Of a stretch of 64,000 bases of DNA, positions 1-8,694 are shown piece after piece. How positions within the stretch are numbered: position 1 is the stretch's first letter; every line of letters starts with the position of its first letter. The stretch covers positions 1-64,000 of the forward strand of contig NZ_JAIUZY010000003.1 in the NCBI RefSeq assembly GCF_020171625.1, in the 5' to 3' direction. The stretch comes from Salipiger bermudensis. Lineage in GTDB: Bacteria; Pseudomonadota; Alphaproteobacteria; Rhodobacterales; Rhodobacteraceae. The position numbers and the translations under genes are program-made. The notes beneath the pieces are model-generated. The model did not search any database. It was not told the DNA's origin and saw only the letters and a list, made by a program, of their open reading frames with translations.

Positions 1-2
1 CC

Positions 3-1094
3 TTTGACGGCACCGAGTTCACCACCTCCGGGCTGCTGTTCGACGACAGCGTCGACAGCGTCGACCTCGCGAGCCTCGGCGCCGCGAGCACCGCCTCCGT
101 TGAGGGATCCCCCTACGCCATCACCGCGAGCGACGCGTCCGGCTCCGGCCTGACCAACTACACCATCGCCTATGTCGACGGCGCGATGACGGTGGACCCG
201 GCGGCGCTTACCATCACTGCCGACGATCAGGCCAAGACCTACGGCGAAGCCTTCTCCTTCGCCGGGACCGAGTTCACCACCTCCGGGCTGCTGTTCGACG
301 ACCAAGTCGACAGGGCCAGCCTGACGAGCGCCGGCGCGGGCGCGGAGGCCAGCGCCGCGGATGGGCCCTACCGGATCGCGATCTCCGACCCGGTTGGCAC
401 GGGTCTGTCGAACTATGACATCACCCTCGTCGATGGCACCATGCGTGTCGAACCCGGCGCCGGGCCGGAGCCGGTAGACCCGACCGGGGCGTTCGTGCCC
501 CTGCCGCCCCTGCCTGTCACCTTCGATACGCCCAACCCAAGAGACACGATAGAGCTCGCGCTCTCGACCGAGCCCAACGGAACCACGCTCGCGGTGCCGG
601 GACTGCCGAGCACCGTGGGGGAGGCCCGGCGCACGCTGGCGGCGGTCGAGCCGATCGCCACCACGCTCGAGGTCGCCGCGGACGCCTGCGCCCAGAGCAG
701 CGCCGACGTGAGCCGCTATCTCGCCTGCCTGTCGGACGCGCTCAACGATTTCGCCAACGAGCTTGACGAGATCGCCAGCGACCTGCCGCCGGGGATGCAG
801 GACGTGGCGCGCATCGTGCAGGACGCGCGGCGCGGCATCGACGGCGCCCGCGCCCGCGCCGAAAGCCGGCTGGCCGGGGCCACGACCGAGGCCGAACGCG
901 AAGCCATCCGGCGCGACGCGATCAACGAATCGCGTGCCGAGATCGACACCGCCGCGACCGAGATCCGCAAGGCCATCGCCTTTGTCCGGGCCGACGATCC
1001 CGAGCTTGCCAGCGTGCAGACCGCAACGATCACCCGCATCTCGACCGCCGTGGAAAGCGTCGGCATCGAGCTGTCGCGGGCGGTGGGGCTCTGA
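3..1094 (+). CDS. MBG-repeat surface/secreted protein, 3' part only
   Basis: The reading frame is open from the left edge, so the gene starts outside the window and about 363 C-terminal residues are visible. Two repeats of roughly 85 residues share the pattern FxGTEFTTSGLLFDD near their start and a GLxNYxI segment near their end. This pattern matches MBG/YDG-type beta-sandwich repeats found at the C-terminus of large haemagglutinin-like exoproteins of Gram-negative bacteria. After residue ~150 comes a proline-rich linker, then a helical tail rich in Ala, Arg and Glu with two cysteines. The stop lies 3 bases before the next gene, so the two are probably co-transcribed. An adhesin or two-partner-secreted exoprotein is inferred from the repeat type; no secretion signal can be seen here because the N-terminus is missing. 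Confidence 0.7.
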   Translation, partial: FDGTEFTTSGLLFDDSVDSVDLASLGAASTASVEGSPYAITASDASGSGLTNYTIAYVDGAMTVDPAALTITADDQAKTYGEAFSFAGTEFTTSGLLFDDQVDRASLTSAGAGAEASAADGPYRIAISDPVGTGLSNYDITLVDGTMRVEPGAGPEPVDPTGAFVPLPPLPVTFDTPNPRDTIELALSTEPNGTTLAVPGLPSTVGEARRTLAAVEPIATTLEVAADACAQSSADVSRYLACLSDALNDFANELDEIASDLPPGMQDVARIVQDARRGIDGARARAESRLAGATTEAEREAIRRDAINESRAEIDTAATEIRKAIAFVRADDPELASVQTATITRISTAVESVGIELSRAVGL

Positions 1095-1097
1095 GCG

Positions 1098-3032
1098 ATG
1101 GCCCGCCACGGACGACAGCTTGCGATGCTCTGCGCGGCGCTGTTCCTCGCCGCTGCGCCGGCCCTTGCCGACACCCGCGTGGCGCTGGTGATCGGCAATT
1201 CCGACTACAAGGCGGTGGGCCGGCTCGCGAACCCCACGAACGATGCGCTCGACATCTCGGTGGCGCTCGAGGGGCTGGGCTTCGAGGTGCAGACCGGGCG
1301 CAACCTCAGCCGCGCGGAGATGCGCGAGACGACGCGCAGCTTCGCGGCCGCCGCGGCGCGCGCCGATGTGGTCCTGTTCTACTACGCCGGCCACGCCTTT
1401 CAGGTCGACGGGCGCAACTACCTGCTGCCCACGGATGCCGCCCTCGGCACCGTCTCGGACATTCCCGAGGAGACGGTGGCAATCGAGGAGGTGCTGCGCG
1501 CGATGGAGGCCTCCCCGGGGGTGAAGCTGATCTTCCTCGACGCCTGCCGCGACAACCCGTTCGGGCAGGCGCTCGGGGATGCACCGGGGGTCGAAAACGG
1601 GCTGGCGCGGGTGGGCACGGACGCGAATTTCCTCTTCGCCTATGCCACCCAGCCCGACAACGTGGCCTATGACGGCACCGGGCGGAACAGCTTCTTCACC
1701 GAGGCGATGCTGCACCATCTCTACACCCCCGGGCAGGACATCTCGGAGCTGATGATCTCGGTGCGGCGCGATGTGCTGGCGGCGACCGGCGGGCGGCAGA
1801 TCCCGTGGGAGAACTCGTCGCTGACGCGCCAGTTCATGTTCGACGACAGTCCGGTGACGGTGTCCGAGGAGGCGCTGTTCTATCAGGTTGCCACGGGGGA
1901 GAGGGACCCCGACCTCTTGCGGCTCTATCTCGAGACCTACCCGCAGGGCGCCCATGCCGAGGAGGCGCTGGCCTTTCTCGATACCGGGCTCAGCACCCGC
2001 GCGCTGGGGCTGGCCGATGCGTCCGGCGAACAGGAAGAGAAGTTCTGGGCGCTGGCCCGGCGCAGCCGCCTGCGTCCGCTTCTCGAGGTCTATCTCGAGC
2101 GCTACCCCGAGGGCGCCCATCACGCCGAGGCGCAGCGGCTGATCGCGTTGCTGCCGCCGCTCGAGAGCGCCTCGGACGGCGCCCTCTGCGAGCGCCTCGC
2201 CACCCACCCGCGCGACGCCACGGCGGGCAATCCCGGCGTCCCCTTCGCCCGGCTGCAACAGAACGCGGCGGCGGCGATCCGGGCCTGCTCGGCGGCGGCG
2301 ATCCAGTCGCCCGAGCTGAGCCATTACGTGGCGCTGCTGGCCCGTGCGACCGCCGCGTCGGGCGATATGACGCGTGCGATCGACCTTTATCTCAGCGCCG
2401 CCGAGCGCGGCGACCTGCGTGCCATGGTGAGCCTTGCGCAGCTCAAGGAGAACGGCACCGGAATGGCGCAGGACATCCCCGGCGCCATGCGGCTTTACGA
2501 ACGCGCCGCCGAGGGCGGCAGCCAGGACGCGATGATCAACCTCGCGATCACGCTGTTCGAAGGCAAGCTGCTGACACAGGACAGCGACCGCGCCATCGCG
2601 CTTTTGAAACGCGCCGCGGCAGAGGGCGCGCCCAAGGCCGCCTTCAACCTCGGGGTGCTGGCGCAGGACGGCGCGCTTGGCGATCCGGCCGAGGCGCTCG
2701 ACTACTTCCGCCGCGCCGCCCGCGACGGCGAGGCACAGGGCTATTTCGCCGCCGCCATTCTGCTCGACGAGGGGCGCGGCGTGGCACGTGACCCGAACGC
2801 CGCCGCCGATGCTCTGCTGCGCGGCGTGGCCGAGGATGACGGCACGGTGCTGACCCAGCTCACCCGCAACAGCGCCGGCTGGACGCGCGAGACCCTCTCG
2901 GCGGTGCAGGCGCGGCTGTCGCAGGCAGGCTTTTACGCCAGCCCCATCGACGGACTGCCGGGCCCGAACTTCACCGCCGCACTGACCAAGTGGCGCAATG
3001 GCGGCTTCGATGCTGCTCTGCTGGCAAACTGA
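1098..3032 (+). CDS. Caspase-like (peptidase C14) protein with SEL1 repeats
   Basis: 644 residues. Residues 1-24 form a signal peptide ending ALA. Residues ~27-250 look like a caspase p20 domain: RVALVIGNSDY at the start, the catalytic His in YYAGHAFQ (about residue 98) and the catalytic Cys in FLDACRDNPF (about residue 150). Residues ~430-590 hold SEL1/TPR-like helical repeats (AxxLYxRAAExG pattern). The C-terminus (LSQAGFYASPIDGLPGPNF) resembles a peptidoglycan-binding-domain-1 helix bundle. With both catalytic residues present, an Arg/Lys-specific exported orthocaspase is plausible. ATG lies 3 bases after the stop of the surface-protein gene, so the pair forms an operon. The true substrate is unknown; processing of the upstream surface protein is possible. 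Confidence 0.75.
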   Translation: MARHGRQLAMLCAALFLAAAPALADTRVALVIGNSDYKAVGRLANPTNDALDISVALEGLGFEVQTGRNLSRAEMRETTRSFAAAAARADVVLFYYAGHAFQVDGRNYLLPTDAALGTVSDIPEETVAIEEVLRAMEASPGVKLIFLDACRDNPFGQALGDAPGVENGLARVGTDANFLFAYATQPDNVAYDGTGRNSFFTEAMLHHLYTPGQDISELMISVRRDVLAATGGRQIPWENSSLTRQFMFDDSPVTVSEEALFYQVATGERDPDLLRLYLETYPQGAHAEEALAFLDTGLSTRALGLADASGEQEEKFWALARRSRLRPLLEVYLERYPEGAHHAEAQRLIALLPPLESASDGALCERLATHPRDATAGNPGVPFARLQQNAAAAIRACSAAAIQSPELSHYVALLARATAASGDMTRAIDLYLSAAERGDLRAMVSLAQLKENGTGMAQDIPGAMRLYERAAEGGSQDAMINLAITLFEGKLLTQDSDRAIALLKRAAAEGAPKAAFNLGVLAQDGALGDPAEALDYFRRAARDGEAQGYFAAAILLDEGRGVARDPNAAADALLRGVAEDDGTVLTQLTRNSAGWTRETLSAVQARLSQAGFYASPIDGLPGPNFTAALTKWRNGGFDAALLAN

Positions 3033-3081
3033 ACGCACTGCCGGACGACCCACACCGAACCACAAACGGAGAACCAGAAAC

Positions 3082-3432
3082 ATGACCAGGACATTCGGCC
3101 TGACTGGGGCGCTGACAGCCCTCGCGCTTCTCGCGGGATGCGTCGAGGACAGCGGCAGCATGGACAGCGCCCCGATGGCGGCCTCGCCGGCGGGCCAGCC
3201 CTTCATCACGACCTTTGACGGCTCGGTCAGCAACGCGGCGATCAGCGCCTGCCGGGCCGAACTCGAATCGATGACCGAGGGCGGCGTGACCGCGGTGGGC
3301 TCCGAGTTCTCCGAAGCCGCAACCGCGGTCTACCTGCGCGTCGGCGCCAACGCTGCGCCGTGGCGCTGCCTGGTCTCGAATGACGGGTCGAATCCCTCGG
3401 TGATGTTTATGGGCGACGAAGGCGCGCTCTGA
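3082..3432 (+). CDS. Small predicted lipoprotein
   Basis: 116 residues. The N-terminus MTRTFGLTGALTALALLAGC is a lipoprotein signal peptide with the lipobox LLAGC, so Cys20 is the likely lipidated residue. The mature part has a low-complexity Ser/Met/Ala linker and then a domain with two cysteines (SACRAEL and APWRCLV) that could form a disulfide. I do not recognise the family beyond a general resemblance to small exported alphaproteobacterial proteins of this kind. It follows the caspase-like gene by 49 bases on the same strand and probably belongs to the same transcript. The start ATG is preceded by GGAGAACC. Confidence 0.6.
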   Translation: MTRTFGLTGALTALALLAGCVEDSGSMDSAPMAASPAGQPFITTFDGSVSNAAISACRAELESMTEGGVTAVGSEFSEAATAVYLRVGANAAPWRCLVSNDGSNPSVMFMGDEGAL

Positions 3433-3516
3433 TCGCGAACCCGGCTGCGGCCCATTGTCCTTTCCCGGCCTGCAGGCCACTAAGGCGCAAAACCAAGCGA
3501 CCGGGGAAGGCCCAGC

Positions 3517-4965
3517 ATGGAATATCTCGACCAGAGCCTGAAGGATCTGTTCGTCGACCTGCATTGCTCGGGCCTGTGGGTCGACGTGAAGGCAATCTCG
3601 GATTCGATCCTGCGGGCGCCCGCGGAAGAGATCTGCGCCGCATATGACGCAGCGCGCGCGGAAGGTCCTGTCGATCTGCAGGCGTTCTACGATCACTGGT
3701 TCGCCCCGGCGCGATCGCCCGGTGACACCTACCAGACCGATCCGGACCACGACGCGCTGCAGCATCTCGAGGCGATCTGGCCGCATCTCAGCCACCCCGC
3801 CGACAACGGCGACGAGCGCTCGAGCCGGTTCCCCCTGCCCAATTCCTACGTAGTCGCGGGCGGGCGCTTTCACGAGGCCTATTACTGGGACAGCTACTTC
3901 ACCCAGCTCGGGCTGCTGCGCAGCGGACGGACCGCGCAGGTGCGCGACATGCTCGACAATTTCGACCACGCCATCAAGCTGATCGGCTTCGTCCCGAACG
4001 GCTTCCGGTCGTATTTCCTGACCCGGTCGCAGCCGCCATTCTTCTCTTCGATGGTGGCCGATTACGGCCGCGCCATCGGGGATCTTGAGGGCAGTTTCGC
4101 GCGCTACCTGCCGGCGATGGAAGCCGAGTACCACTTCTTCATGGCCACCCCGCGCAACCACGAGGGTCTGGCGCGCCACTGGGATTCGGGCGACGGCCCG
4201 CGCATCGAGATGTATGCCACCGATCTTCACTGGCAGGACCATGCGCAGGACCACCCGGAGTTCTTCCGCGACCTGCGCGCCGCCTGCGAAAGCGGCTGGG
4301 ATTTCTCCTCGCGCTGGCTGAGCGATCCGACGGATCTCGGCACCATCCGCACGACGCGGATCTGGCCGGTCGATCTCAATTGCCTGCTTCTGCGCATGGA
4401 AGAGCTGCTGGCCAAGGCCACCGCCTCCTCCGCTCCGGAGCGCTCGGCGCAATACGCCGCCGCGGCCGAGAGCCGGCGTGCGGCGATCTCGGAGCGGTTC
4501 TTCGACCCCGAACGCGGCTATTTCTTCGATCTGTCGATCGAGGATGGCACACGTCTGCCGATTACCAGCGCGGCGGGGCTCTTCCCGCTCTGGGCCGGTG
4601 CCGCGACGCCCGAACAGGCCGCCCGCGCGGCGGACTGGGCCGAACGCCACCTGCTGCGCGAGGGCGGGCTCCTGACCACCGACATCGAAAGCGGCCAGCA
4701 ATGGGACAGCCCCAATGGCTGGGCGCCGCTGCAATGGATCGCGGTGCAGGGCCTGCGCCGCTACGGCTTCGATGCGCTGGCCGAGACGCTGCGCACCCGC
4801 TGGCTTGCCACCTGCGACACGGTGTTCCGCGAGACCGGAAAATTCGTTGAGAAATACAACGTGATCGACCCGCACATCCGCAGCGGCGGCGGCGAATACC
4901 AGCTGCAGGACGGGTTCGGCTGGACCAACGGCGTCTATCTCGACTTCGTGGACGACGCCCGCTAG
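3517..4965 (+). CDS. treF: Alpha,alpha-trehalase (GH37), cytoplasmic type
   Basis: 482 residues, no signal peptide, so the TreF-like cytoplasmic form is more likely than periplasmic TreA. It hydrolyses trehalose to two glucose molecules. GH37 signatures are visible: GGRFHEAYYWDSYF near residue 115, ESGWDFSSRW (with the acid Asp) near residue 260, QWDSPNGWAPLQW near residue 400 and the C-terminal GGGEYQLQDGFGWTNGV segment carrying the catalytic Glu. It is somewhat shorter than E. coli TreF (549 residues) but all core motifs are present. In this organism trehalose could be a compatible solute or a carbon source; no transporter or trehalose synthesis genes are adjacent. Confidence 0.9.
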   Translation: MEYLDQSLKDLFVDLHCSGLWVDVKAISDSILRAPAEEICAAYDAARAEGPVDLQAFYDHWFAPARSPGDTYQTDPDHDALQHLEAIWPHLSHPADNGDERSSRFPLPNSYVVAGGRFHEAYYWDSYFTQLGLLRSGRTAQVRDMLDNFDHAIKLIGFVPNGFRSYFLTRSQPPFFSSMVADYGRAIGDLEGSFARYLPAMEAEYHFFMATPRNHEGLARHWDSGDGPRIEMYATDLHWQDHAQDHPEFFRDLRAACESGWDFSSRWLSDPTDLGTIRTTRIWPVDLNCLLLRMEELLAKATASSAPERSAQYAAAAESRRAAISERFFDPERGYFFDLSIEDGTRLPITSAAGLFPLWAGAATPEQAARAADWAERHLLREGGLLTTDIESGQQWDSPNGWAPLQWIAVQGLRRYGFDALAETLRTRWLATCDTVFRETGKFVEKYNVIDPHIRSGGGEYQLQDGFGWTNGVYLDFVDDAR

Positions 4966-5069
4966 CCGCCTGTCACCCGGATCCAACGGTCCGGCGCCGC
5001 CACCCGCAGGCGCTGGACTTGGCGACCGATCTGCGCCATGCAGGGCCGCAACGACAGTTGGAGGTCAAG

Positions 5070-5591
5070 ATGGCAGATGGCACCTTCGCAGTGCTGCTTT
5101 TGATAGCAGGTCTGACGGATATGGGAACGAACTATTGCGGCACGCCGACCGGTTGCCTCGGGCCCGGCGAGCAGGAGTCGCGGCTGTCGTTCTCGGCGGG
5201 CAACGTGATCGAGCGGCGCGCCGACGAAGGCTTCGAGGTGCAGATGCGATACGATTTCGCCCGCACCATCGGCCCGTTCGGCCAGGCCGTGGGCCTGTCG
5301 CTGGGCGAAGAAAGCGGCTCGTGGGTCGGCTATGGCTGGACCTGGGGCACCACCTTCGGAAAGAGCCCGTTCTACACCGAGCTGCACGCCATGCCCGGCC
5401 TCTACGCCGCGGGCGACAAGTTCGACCTCGGCGGCCCGATCGAGTTCCGCTCGGGCATCGAGCTGGGCTACGAGAACCGCAGCGGCTGGCGCTACGCCGT
5501 GGGCTACGACCACCGCTCCAATGCCGGGATCTACGACGAGAACCCGGGCATCGAGACGGTACACTTCAAGGTCAGCATCCCGCTGCGCTGA
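5070..5591 (+). CDS. pagL: Lipid A 3-O-deacylase (PagL family)
   Basis: 173 residues from the ATG preceded by TTGGAGGTCAAG, a good ribosome binding site; the upstream in-frame ATG at 5019 lacks one. PagL is an outer-membrane beta-barrel that removes the 3-linked acyl chain of lipid A. The C-terminal signature YDHRSNAGIYDENPGIE contains the His-Ser pair of the catalytic triad (HxSNAG), and the last strand ends in an aromatic/hydrophobic pattern typical of outer-membrane barrels. Alternating hydrophobic strands run through the protein. The N-terminal signal peptide is short and weak (residues ~1-18). A terminator follows at once, so it is probably a single-gene transcript. Confidence 0.75.
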   Translation: MADGTFAVLLLIAGLTDMGTNYCGTPTGCLGPGEQESRLSFSAGNVIERRADEGFEVQMRYDFARTIGPFGQAVGLSLGEESGSWVGYGWTWGTTFGKSPFYTELHAMPGLYAAGDKFDLGGPIEFRSGIELGYENRSGWRYAVGYDHRSNAGIYDENPGIETVHFKVSIPLR

Positions 5592-5616
5592 CCGCGCCCG
5601 GACCCGGAACAGCACG

Positions 5617-5653
5617 ACGGCCCGTCTCCCTGCGAGGCGGGCCGTTTGCTTTT
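5617..5653 (+). terminator. Rho-independent terminator after pagL
   Basis: Perfect 8-bp stem ACGGCCCG / CGGGCCGT (5617-5624 with 5638-5645), followed by TTTGCTTTT. Confidence 0.8.
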
Positions 5654-5813
5654 GTCGGGTGGGCTGGCGGGCGCGCCGCTGCCGCGTGGGGCGATTGTGC
5701 TTGGCGGTGAGGCTCGCCCTCTCCGGGCGCGCAGAGGAGACCATCCCGCATCACAGCCTGTGGCGTTAAACGAGCCTTCAGTCAGTGAGATCGCAGAAGG
5801 CGACCGCGCCGAC

Positions 5814-6500
5814 TCACCTACGCTTGCGCAGACGCTCCAGATGCCCGGCGCGCACCGCGTCGGGGTGGATGACCCCCAGCTGCGCCGGCACGTCGGCCAG
5901 CCCGAGGATCGTGGCCATCGCGAACCGATGCCGCCCCCCGCCGCCCCGGAGCGGTTCTCCGTCGCGGGCGATATGGAAGTAGATGCCGTCATGTTCGCGC
6001 CGGAAATACCCGGGAAGCTCGCGCCGGGTGCGCAGCCTGCCGGTCCGCTGGGCCTCTTCGAAGACCCGGTCGAAGGTCTCGTAGCGGGCCATGATATCCT
6101 GCGTCGAGCGCAACCCCTCCGAGATGCCCTTCTTCGCGATGATCTCGAGATGGTAGTCCACGATCCCGGTTTCGGCCCAAGTTTTGCCTTCCACGAAATG
6201 CTCCCGCACCACGCGCATCGCCCGGGTTTCGGGAAGCGGCGCGCGCGACAGATCCCAGTCGCCGCCGCGGACAAGGCCGCTGTCCCGGCGTTTGAAACGC
6301 GGCGCACCTGCAGTCCCGTCAATCACGTAGACATACCGCACATCGGCTGGCGCGACGAATATCAACTCGTCGCTGCGCGGGGCGCCCGGACCGAAGCGCA
6401 GACGGGTCCACAGGTCCCGCATCGCCTTCTGCGGAACCCTCGCCGCGATTGTACGCTTGAGATTCGCGGGGTGCAGGGTCGGATGGTCGCGCAGGCTCAT
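5814..6500 (-). CDS. Uncharacterised protein with a ParB-like GGRHR motif
   Basis: 228 residues from the ATG at 6500 (MSLRDHPTLHPANLKR...). An open frame continues upstream to 6944 but its sequence there looks non-coding. The N-terminal half has basic and aromatic stretches (VRYVYVIDG, KRRDSGLVRGGDWD). The C-terminal half contains YFRREHDGIYFHIARDG and then GGGGRHRFAMATILGL, which resembles the GxRRxxA box of ParB/sulfiredoxin-fold proteins. Proteins of this kind occur near polysaccharide or sulfotransferase genes in Rhodobacteraceae, but none is adjacent here. Its function is not known. It stands alone between the pagL terminator and tRNA-Tyr. The start is uncertain because no strong ribosome binding site is visible. 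Confidence 0.55.
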   Translation of the reverse strand: MSLRDHPTLHPANLKRTIAARVPQKAMRDLWTRLRFGPGAPRSDELIFVAPADVRYVYVIDGTAGAPRFKRRDSGLVRGGDWDLSRAPLPETRAMRVVREHFVEGKTWAETGIVDYHLEIIAKKGISEGLRSTQDIMARYETFDRVFEEAQRTGRLRTRRELPGYFRREHDGIYFHIARDGEPLRGGGGRHRFAMATILGLADVPAQLGVIHPDAVRAGHLERLRKRR

Positions 6501-6996
6501 TCTGAGGTCTTCAACTTTCGGGAAGGGGATCGTCGGCTGACATGGATTCGCACGACCATAGGCCCCTGCCCCCGCCCCAACAAGGCAGGACCACGCCATC
6601 GGAGCCCCCGGGGGGGCTGAACGGTGGCAGTCTTCAGGCCCGGCCCAGCAGCGAAATTGCCCCGCGCGCCGCATCCTCCCGCCCGGCAAACCGGCACGGC
6701 GCGGGAGGGGTCGAGAGCGTTGGCCGGAGGGGCATCGCCTCCGCGGCGCGTGGCACTGTCGCCAGAAGCGGATGGCGATGGCGATGGCGAAAACCGTCTC
6801 CGCATCGCGCTCGCCGACACCCTCGACGCCCTTCGCATGGTCCGACGTCCGCCGGGGCAAGGCGCCGTGGCGACCAGAAGCCGAGGAATGCCCAGGCAGC
6901 GGGACACCCGACCCGTAAGCCGTTGACACATCATGCCGAAGCAAAGCGATCCAGCGGGACGCCGACCCGTTGATTCTACTGAACTTTAAGGGAAAG
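6501..6996. other. About 500 bases without a convincing gene
   Basis: Several overlapping frames stay open on both strands, but they are rich in Arg/Pro/Ala and carry no recognisable motif. This is what high-GC non-coding DNA produces. The right end (6971-6996) is AT-richer and may hold processing signals downstream of tRNA-Tyr. Confidence 0.5.
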
Positions 6997-7080
6997 TGGT
7001 GGGCGACCTAGGAATCGAACCTAGCGTGCGTCTCCGCGAGGGAGTTACAGTCCCCTGCCACACCTTGCGGCCTGTCGCCC
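6997..7080 (-). tRNA. tRNA-Tyr (GUA anticodon)
   Basis: On the minus strand the gene begins GGGCGAC at 7080 and ends GTCGCCC-A-CCA at 6997, giving a perfect 7-bp acceptor stem and an encoded CCA end. The anticodon loop reads CTGTAAC, so the anticodon is GUA (Tyr). The T arm is CTAGGTTCGATTCCTAG. The length of 84 nt including CCA and the long variable arm are those of a bacterial class II tRNA-Tyr. Confidence 0.95.
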
Positions 7081-7210
7081 ACTTTCTTGCCGGCGCTGCC
7101 GGCGTGTGGCGCTGACTACAAAAGGCGCAAACCGGCGTCAACAGGAAAATCCCTTGCGGCGAAGACAAGGGAAAGGCAAGGGAACAGCACTGCAGGAAGA
7201 GAGGCGCGAG

Positions 7211-7990
7211 ATGGTCAAGAAACCGAAATGGGTGGTCGAGAAGGAACAGGCGAAAAAGGCCCGGTCCGCCGAGACGGTATGGCTCTTCGGCCTGCACGCG
7301 GTGCGCGATGCGCTGGTCAATCCGCGCCGCGAGAAGCTGCGCCTGATCCTCACCCCCAACGCCGAGGCCAAGCTCGCCGACGCGGTGGCCGAGGCCGGGA
7401 TCACCCCCGAGATCCACGACCCGCGCAAGTTCGGCGCGCCGCTCGATCCGCAGTCGGTGCACCAGGGCGCGGCGCTCGAGGTGAAACCGCTCGACTGGGG
7501 CCGGCTCGACGACGTGGCGTTGCGCGACGACGACCGCCCGGCGCGTCTGGTGCTGCTCGACCGGGTCAGCGACCCGCACAACGTGGGCGCCATCCTGCGC
7601 TCGGCCGAGGTGTTCGGCGCGCAGGCGGTTATCGGCGTGCAGCACCACTCCGCCCCCGAAACCGGCGCGCTGGCCAAGACCGCCTCGGGCGCGCTCGAGC
7701 GGCAGCCCTACCTGCGCGAGCGCAACCTCGCCGACACCATCCGCGCGCTGCAGACGATGGGCTATCTGGTGCTGGGGCTCGACGGCGAGGCAGAGCACAC
7801 CATCGAACAGGCGCTCGACGGGCTGCGCGACCGCCCCGTGGCGCTGGTGCTCGGCGCCGAGGGTCCGGGGCTGCGCGAAAAGACCAAGACCACGGTCGAC
7901 CAGCTGGTGCGCATCGACTTTGCCGGCGGCTTCGGCTCGCTCAACGTCTCCAACGCCGCCGCCGTCGCCCTCTACGCCGCCCGGCCCTGA
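7211..7990 (+). CDS. rlmB: 23S rRNA (guanosine-2'-O-)-methyltransferase RlmB, TrmH/SpoU family
   Basis: 259 residues from the ATG at 7211, preceded by GCAGGAAGAG; E. coli RlmB has 243. RlmB methylates the 2'-O of G2251 in 23S rRNA using S-adenosylmethionine. The N-terminal substrate-binding domain starts with WLFGLHAVRDAL. The SPOUT methyltransferase motifs follow: DPHNVGAILRSAEVFGA (motif 1), LVLGAEGPGLR (motif 2) and SLNVSNAAAVALYAA (motif 3), which form the trefoil-knot SAM site. The open frame extends upstream to 7106 but that part overlaps the tRNA leader region and lacks a ribosome binding site. The pairing with tRNA-Tyr is common in related genomes. Confidence 0.9.
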   Translation: MVKKPKWVVEKEQAKKARSAETVWLFGLHAVRDALVNPRREKLRLILTPNAEAKLADAVAEAGITPEIHDPRKFGAPLDPQSVHQGAALEVKPLDWGRLDDVALRDDDRPARLVLLDRVSDPHNVGAILRSAEVFGAQAVIGVQHHSAPETGALAKTASGALERQPYLRERNLADTIRALQTMGYLVLGLDGEAEHTIEQALDGLRDRPVALVLGAEGPGLREKTKTTVDQLVRIDFAGGFGSLNVSNAAAVALYAARP

Positions 7991-8027
7991 CCTTGCCGGG
8001 CGCGCCTGCCGCGCCCATATCGAGCCG

Positions 8028-8342
8028 ATGCCAAACACCAAGATCGCCACCTGCTGCTATTGCGGCACCCGCGCCGCGCTGGTCCTCGACCGCGGCCGGC
8101 ACGAGCTGGCCTGCAGCGCCTGCGGCGCGCCGCTGCACGAGCTCAAGCAGCTGCGCACCGCCGCCGTCGACCGCGACGCCCCGCGCCACCGCCCCGGGAC
8201 CTCCGGCTCTGTGAGCTCCGAGAAGGAAGCGAAGGCCCGCGCCAAGGCGCTTCGCAAGACCCAGAAAAAGCGCCGCAAGAAGAGCGTCGGACGGAAAGCC
8301 GCCAAGGGCCTCTTCGACCTGCTCGAGGACATCTTCGACTGA
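8028..8342 (+). CDS. Small zinc-ribbon protein
   Basis: 104 residues from the ATG at 8028. The N-terminus has two CxxC pairs (CCYCG and CSACGAP) separated by about 18 residues, the layout of a treble-clef or zinc-ribbon. The middle is a linker. The C-terminus is very basic (KALRKTQKKRRKKSVGRK) and ends with an amphipathic helix GLFDLLEDIFD. This organisation suggests a nucleic-acid-binding protein, but no specific function can be assigned. It lies 37 bases after rlmB. Its last ~35 codons are duplicated in degenerate form directly downstream (8401-8502). Confidence 0.6.
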   Translation: MPNTKIATCCYCGTRAALVLDRGRHELACSACGAPLHELKQLRTAAVDRDAPRHRPGTSGSVSSEKEAKARAKALRKTQKKRRKKSVGRKAAKGLFDLLEDIFD

Positions 8343-8400
8343 CCCCGACCACCCGCGCTACCGGCCCGGCGCATCCAGCCCAACGTGCTCCGGAAGATAG

Positions 8401-8502
8401 GCCAAGGCACTGCGCAAGGCCCGGAAAAAGCACCGCAAGAAAAGTGCCGGACCCAAGGCCGCCAACCGCCTCTTCGACCTGCCAAGAGCCATCTTCGACG
8501 GA
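8401..8502 (+). pseudogene. Decayed tandem copy of the 3' end of the zinc-ribbon gene
   Basis: Translated from 8401 this stretch reads AKALRKARKKHRKK, then SAGPKAANRLFDLPRAIFD, against AKALRKTQKKRRKK and SVGRKAAKGLFDLLEDIFD at the end of the gene at 8028-8342. The DNA keeps the same register for about 100 bases. The stop codon TGA of the original is GGA here, so the frame runs on. No start codon or zinc-ribbon part is present. It is a partial duplication that has drifted. Confidence 0.75.
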
Positions 8503-8529
8503 CCCTCACCGCCAGCGCCGCCCCCGCGT

Positions 8530-8602
8530 CTTCTCTGGTTCCGAAATACCTCGGGGTGAATGCCGCCCCGCGGGCGGCAGAGGGGCAGCGCCCCTGCCCT
8601 CC
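8530..8602 (+). repeat. Diverged member of the GTATTTTTG/CAAAAATAC intergenic repeat family
   Basis: The core CTTCTCTGGTTCCGAAATACCTCGGGG (8530-8556) matches the core of the copies at 28143, 31890, 41748 and 52035 (long versions at 28091 and 31854). A GC hairpin CCGCCCCGCGGGCGG follows the core. Confidence 0.6.
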
Positions 8603-8694
8603 CTGCCCGTCTGCGCACAGCGTCCGCGCAAAACTGCCCTAGCCATTTTGCCCCGCATCTCTTATCTGGCAAAGACCAGACAGAAGGTGACGAG

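Noticed and set aside
2971-4986. Long minus-strand open frame of 671 codons opposite the lipoprotein and trehalase genes
   Set aside because: It is the antisense shadow of two well-supported genes, with Arg/Ala/Gly-rich content and no motif.
6530-6600. tRNA-like segment GGATTCGCACGACC on the plus strand
   Set aside because: It resembles a T arm only in part; no acceptor stem or anticodon arm can be folded around it.
7106-7210. N-terminal extension of rlmB
   Set aside because: The frame is open, but the extension is low-complexity, begins just after tRNA-Tyr, and the ATG at 7211 has the ribosome binding site and normal family length.
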